Shown here: in pieces, positions 29,582 through 32,686 of the stretch | How positions within the stretch are numbered: position 1 is the first letter of the stretch | Layout: each line of letters begins with the position of its first letter | Source: Planctomycetes bacterium GWC2_45_44 | GTDB taxonomy: Bacteria; Planctomycetota; Phycisphaerae; Sedimentisphaerales; UBA12454 | Direction: 5' to 3' | Length of the DNA: 32,686 bases | Assembly (NCBI GenBank): GCA_001824555.1 | Contig: MHXU01000011.1 | Location: 1-32,686 of the forward strand | Made by a program: the position numbers and the translations under genes | The notes under the pieces: generated by a model | The model's input: the letters and a program-made list of their open reading frames with translations, nothing else | Databases searched by the model: none | Told to the model about the DNA's origin: nothing

Positions 29582-31192
29582 TCAGTGTTTAAAATGTCGT
29601 TTACCGGTGAGAACCATAGCGATGCCGTGTTTGTCGGCGGCGGCGATGATTTCGTCATCTTTCTTTGAGCCGCCCGGCTGGATTATGCAGGCAACGCCAT
29701 TTTGCGCGGCGTTTTCAATATTATCGGGGAACGGGAAGAAGGCATCCGAACCCATTGCAGAGCCTTTAGCTTCGTTGCCGGCGGCTTTGAAGGCGAGAAG
29801 GCCTGATTCAACGCGATTCATCTGGCCTGCGCCAACGCCGATAAGTTTTTTGTTTTTCACAAGCGTAATCGTATTGCTCTTGACGTGCTTTGCGCAGAGC
29901 CAGGCGATTCTCAAATCCTCAAGCTGCTGTTTGTCAGGCTTTGCTTTTGTGGGGTATGTGAGATTTTGCGGCTCCCAGCCTGCGAGGTCTCTTTGCTGGA
30001 GCAGCAGACCGCCGATAATGCAGCGGACATCAAATTCGCCGCAGTCGATTTTCGCACGGTCGATTGCGCCGGTCTCCATTAGCCTTACGCGTTTGCCCCA
30101 GGATTTCAGGTTGCGTATAATTTCCAGAGCGTCTGCGGAAAATTCGGGAGCGATGATGACTTCCGCGAAAAACCCGGCCGCTCCCTTTGCCTTGCCGAAG
30201 AGCGAATAAGATTCCATAATCGTAGTTGCAAGGGCTTTATCGACATTTCTATTCAATGCGATGATTCCGCCGAATGCGCTTGTTACATCGGTTTCATAAG
30301 CTTTCTGATAGGCCTTGTGAATGTCGTCATCAACGGCGCAGCCGCAGGGGTTCAGATGTTTGACGACAACGGCGGCAGGCTCTGAAAATTCCTTGACCAA
30401 TTCAAATGCGGCGTTGGCATCGAGCAGATTGTTGAAGCTAATCTGGGTTTCATCTTCCATAAGTTTGGCCGAGGATACGCTCATCTCGGCATTGGCGGGC
30501 AGTTTATAAAATGCGCCGCTCTGGTGTGGATTTTCGCCGTAGCGAAGTTCCATAGTTTTGGCAAGCGATATTGTCATTCGTTCGGGATAGCTTACGGATG
30601 CCTGTTTGTTGAGGTATTTTGAGATGGCTGAATCGTAGGCCGCGGTCATACCGAAAGCGATTCTCGCGAAGTCCGTTCGGGTTGTCTCGGTTACCGAGCC
30701 GTTGTTCGTTTTCATCTCGGCGATAACTTTTTTGTATTGAGAGGAATTTGTAACGACGGTTACGAATTTATGATTTTTCGCAGCGGAGCGAACCATACTT
30801 GGTCCGCCGATGTCGATATTTTCGATAGCGTCGGCAAATTCGCAGTCCGGCTTTGCGATGGTTTGTTCAAACGGATAAAGATTTATACAGACTAAGTCAA
30901 TCGGCTCGATTGCGTGTTTTTTCATCGCGGCCTGATGTTCTGCGTTGTCGCGGATAGCGAGCAGTCCGCCGTGGATTTTGGGGTGGAGGGTTTTTACTCT
31001 GCCATCCATCATTTCCGGAAAGCCGGTAACAGAATCGACGCTTACGACGTTTATGCCTGCCTGTGCGAGCGCTTTGGCTGTTCCGCCTGTGCTGATGATT
31101 TTAACGCCGAACGTCGAAAGACTTTTGGCGAAGTCAATAATGCCGGTTTTGTCCGATACGCTGATTAGTGCGGTAGTGATTTTCACATCCAT
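29582..31192 (-). CDS. purH: Bifunctional AICAR transformylase / IMP cyclohydrolase
   Basis: 536 residues, normal for the family, with GAAGGA upstream of the ATG. The N-terminal MGS-like cyclohydrolase domain has ISTGGTAKALAQAG, DGRVKTLHPKIHGG and IDIGGPSMVRSAAKN. The transformylase domain has LRYGENPHQSGAFY, FNNLLDANAAFELV, VVVKHLNPCGCAV with the catalytic Lys-His, and DVTSAFGGIIALNR. It catalyses the last two steps of purine synthesis to IMP in the cytoplasm. Host gene outside the prophage. Confidence 0.97.
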   Translation of the reverse strand: MDVKITTALISVSDKTGIIDFAKSLSTFGVKIISTGGTAKALAQAGINVVSVDSVTGFPEMMDGRVKTLHPKIHGGLLAIRDNAEHQAAMKKHAIEPIDLVCINLYPFEQTIAKPDCEFADAIENIDIGGPSMVRSAAKNHKFVTVVTNSSQYKKVIAEMKTNNGSVTETTRTDFARIAFGMTAAYDSAISKYLNKQASVSYPERMTISLAKTMELRYGENPHQSGAFYKLPANAEMSVSSAKLMEDETQISFNNLLDANAAFELVKEFSEPAAVVVKHLNPCGCAVDDDIHKAYQKAYETDVTSAFGGIIALNRNVDKALATTIMESYSLFGKAKGAAGFFAEVIIAPEFSADALEIIRNLKSWGKRVRLMETGAIDRAKIDCGEFDVRCIIGGLLLQQRDLAGWEPQNLTYPTKAKPDKQQLEDLRIAWLCAKHVKSNTITLVKNKKLIGVGAGQMNRVESGLLAFKAAGNEAKGSAMGSDAFFPFPDNIENAAQNGVACIIQPGGSKKDDEIIAAADKHGIAMVLTGKRHFKH

Positions 31193-31223
31193 TTGAATTG
31201 TCCTTCTTCCGTGATATATAATT

Positions 31224-32294
31224 TTATTTTGCGGACGGCACGATACAGGAGATATTTTTGCCGTCCATTATGTAAATCTTCGCGTCAGAGGTATTTGCGG
31301 TATAAGCGGTTACGGGAGCGAAATTTATTGTATAAATCTTTTTGGCCTTCTGATTATCCATTGCGACGCAGTTATTATTTTTGTCCATAATATAAGCGGC
31401 GCTGCCGTTTTCAGCGAGCAGGTCTTCGCCGTCGGGCAGAAGCCAAAGCTGTTTTCCGCTGTTTGCATCAATGGCGTAGATGCCTTTATTCTGGGCGTAC
31501 TGATAAACGGTTGTTTGCGTCGCTCTCGGCGAGGTTGTGAGAACAGAGCCTGTGTGGAATGGAAAATTCCATACCGACTTTCCGCTGTAAGCGTCGATTT
31601 TATAGAGATTGGTGTCTCTGCTGGCCGCGTAGATAAAGTTTGCCGCCGAAGCGAACGGAGCGGTAATTCCGCCGACGGCGTTAAACTGCCAAATTCGTTT
31701 GGGAGATGAAGCCTGCATACATATTATACTTCCGCCTGCTGTGGCGAAAGTAACGGACGATTCGGCTGCCGAGACGCTGGTAATGGCAGAAAAGTCGTCT
31801 GCGGTAACTTTAAAAAGTTCATGCCCGCTGTTGGCATCGAGAACGTGCAGTCGTTTGTCCATACCGGGCAGATAGATGTATTCTTTGTTGGCGGCAGCGG
31901 CGGCGGAAACGGGGATATGCAGGGTCATTCTGGAAATTTCAGTCCTTTGCAGAGTATCAAAGGCGATGAGTTTATTTTCGGCAACGACGTAGGCCATATT
32001 TGCGTAAGATGAAGGAGCCGAGACCGGCATTTGCGGCAGGGCGACGGTTGCGGAAAAACACGATTTGCCGGTGTTTCTGTCGAGACAGAATAAATAATTT
32101 TTGTCTGTCAGCACATAAAGATAATCGCCGAGAATGTCTATTCTCTGGACGTTTTCGCCGGCATCCAAAGCAACGGCGGTTTGCCAGACGGTCGAAAGGC
32201 CGGCCTGATTGAGAAGTTTTTCGCTGATGCCACCTGCATAAACGAATGTGGAAAATATAATGACAAATAAACAAACAAAACAAAAGTTCTTCAA
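31224..32294 (-). CDS. Exported PQQ-type beta-propeller repeat protein
   Basis: 356 residues with a TTG start at 32294 supported by AGGAG (32301..32305, minus) seven bases upstream; the ATG just before it is out of frame. Signal peptide MKNFCFVCLFVIIFSTFVYA. Blades repeat the pattern of YLYVLTDKNYLFCLDRNTGK, YIYLPGMDKRLHVLDANSG, FIYAASRDTNLYKIDAYSGK and KGIYAIDANSGKQLW, ending each time in a D-x-x-(S/T)-G-K turn. The fold is an outer-membrane BamB/PQQ-dehydrogenase-like propeller; function unknown, probably scaffolding in the periplasm. It is 31 bases upstream of purH and could be co-transcribed. Confidence 0.82.
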   Translation of the reverse strand: MKNFCFVCLFVIIFSTFVYAGGISEKLLNQAGLSTVWQTAVALDAGENVQRIDILGDYLYVLTDKNYLFCLDRNTGKSCFSATVALPQMPVSAPSSYANMAYVVAENKLIAFDTLQRTEISRMTLHIPVSAAAAANKEYIYLPGMDKRLHVLDANSGHELFKVTADDFSAITSVSAAESSVTFATAGGSIICMQASSPKRIWQFNAVGGITAPFASAANFIYAASRDTNLYKIDAYSGKSVWNFPFHTGSVLTTSPRATQTTVYQYAQNKGIYAIDANSGKQLWLLPDGEDLLAENGSAAYIMDKNNNCVAMDNQKAKKIYTINFAPVTAYTANTSDAKIYIMDGKNISCIVPSAK

Positions 32295-32316
32295 CGCATA
32301 GCTCCTAATAAATCAG

Positions 32317-32400
32317 AGGCAAAGAAGCAGGGAAGTAAGGAAGCAATTTTTACGCCACTGGCCAGTTTTCCTTACTTCTTTATTTCTTTACTTCATTATT
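32317..32400. repeat. Host palindromic repeat B
   Basis: GAAGTAAGGAA (32332..32342) and TTCCTTACTTC (32368..32378) are perfect 11-bp inverted arms with a 25-base loop. More TTTCTTTACTTC-like units follow. The left flank AGAGGCAAAGAAG and the segment TAAGGAAGCAA are shared, in reverse orientation, with the repeat at 29496..29517, indicating a dispersed repeat family. Confidence 0.6.
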
Positions 32401-32404
32401 TCCT

Positions 32405-32686
32405 TTATTCAACAGAATCGACAAAATCGCAGAGGTTGCAGTCAAACTGCTGCTCAAACTGTCTCATTTTTTCGATTCTCTCAATGTCATCGTTAATGCG
32501 GTTTGCCAGTTTGAAAATATACGGCTTGCCATCGAGGCGATTCTTCAAGTCCTGGTACATCGGTTCCCAGTTGCCGCCATAGAGCTGACCTTTGAGGATA
32601 ATCAGCATTCTGTGTTCGGCCGAGAGAGTTTTGACGAAATCGCTTATCGCATTTTTGCGTTCCTTTTCGTCAATTTTGCCGGTTTT
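32405..32686 (-). CDS. Conserved-looking protein of unknown function, 5' end outside window
   Basis: The minus-strand frame is open from the window edge to a stop at 32405, giving at least 93 residues; an internal ATG at 32608 is not necessarily the start. The sequence is helical and charged, with EHRMLIILKGQLYGGNWEPM and RINDDIERIEKMRQFEQQFD, ending in CNLCDFVDSVE. No family is recognised. Confidence 0.65.
   Translation of the reverse strand, partial: KTGKIDEKERKNAISDFVKTLSAEHRMLIILKGQLYGGNWEPMYQDLKNRLDGKPYIFKLANRINDDIERIEKMRQFEQQFDCNLCDFVDSVE

Noticed and set aside
29607-30209. 200-codon plus-strand ORF opposite purH
   Set aside because: It is antisense to a highly conserved enzyme, has no ribosome-binding site and shows Ser/Pro/Ala-rich shadow composition.
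1-32686. CRISPR array, rRNA genes or insertion sequence
   Set aside because: No regularly spaced direct repeats, no rRNA-like segments, and no transposase with terminal repeats seen on either strand.

Overview
The window holds the right-hand part of a contractile-tailed (myovirus-type) prophage, roughly 1..29378, and about 3.3 kb of flanking bacterial chromosome. The host looks like a planctomycete, probably of the Phycisphaerae / Sedimentisphaerales type. The clues are a secreted phosphodiesterase with a half-dockerin (DFNRD...NLADFA) motif, the moderate-GC coding style, and a PQQ-propeller protein next to purH. This host assignment is inference.

Layout. A ParB-like/DNA methyltransferase fusion cut by the window edge (2..1222) and a small exported protein precede the packaging genes: small and large terminase (1608..3820), two tiny proteins, portal (4315..5790), an unknown protein, and a MuF-type minor head protein (6239..8056). 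A strong sigma70-like promoter and a terminator-like leader then open the capsid block: DUF2213 maturation protease with a nested scaffold, cement protein, major capsid protein, and head-closure and neck genes. The tail block follows: DUF3383 sheath, tube, tail-assembly chaperone with a -1 frameshift, and tape measure. The baseplate is of the small Pam3-like kind: Dit-like, plug, hub, Gp138/gpV spike, gp25, gpJ and DUF2612. Tail fibres and an AT-rich receptor-binding module come next, then a holin-like protein. On the minus strand lie a glycerophosphodiesterase cargo gene and a tyrosine integrase. The integrase abuts the 5' half of a tRNA-Thr(CGU) gene, which marks the prophage end (att). Beyond it are host genes: purH, a PQQ-type beta-propeller protein, and a partial conserved protein. 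Palindromic repeats lie in the host intergenic regions.

Most striking observation. The MuF minor head gene is interrupted by a 317-residue intein (7034..7984) placed exactly at the family's conserved CRC motif. The opposite strand of that same DNA carries a complete 295-codon gene (7037..7924, minus). It has its own Shine-Dalgarno sequence and encodes a two-HTH plus PD-(D/E)xK nuclease, the makeup of a homing endonuclease. Its stop codon is the reverse complement of intein codon 2 and its start codon lies in the intein's C-terminal splicing block, so nearly every intein codon is also an antisense endonuclease codon in the same register. Canonical inteins carry their homing endonuclease in frame, as an insertion between the splicing blocks. 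Here the nuclease is antisense and overlaps the splicing domain itself.

Other regulatory devices visible in the sequence are a nested scaffold start, a T TTT TTG slippery site, and two copies of a shared RNA element ending in an intrinsic terminator, both placed in front of head genes.
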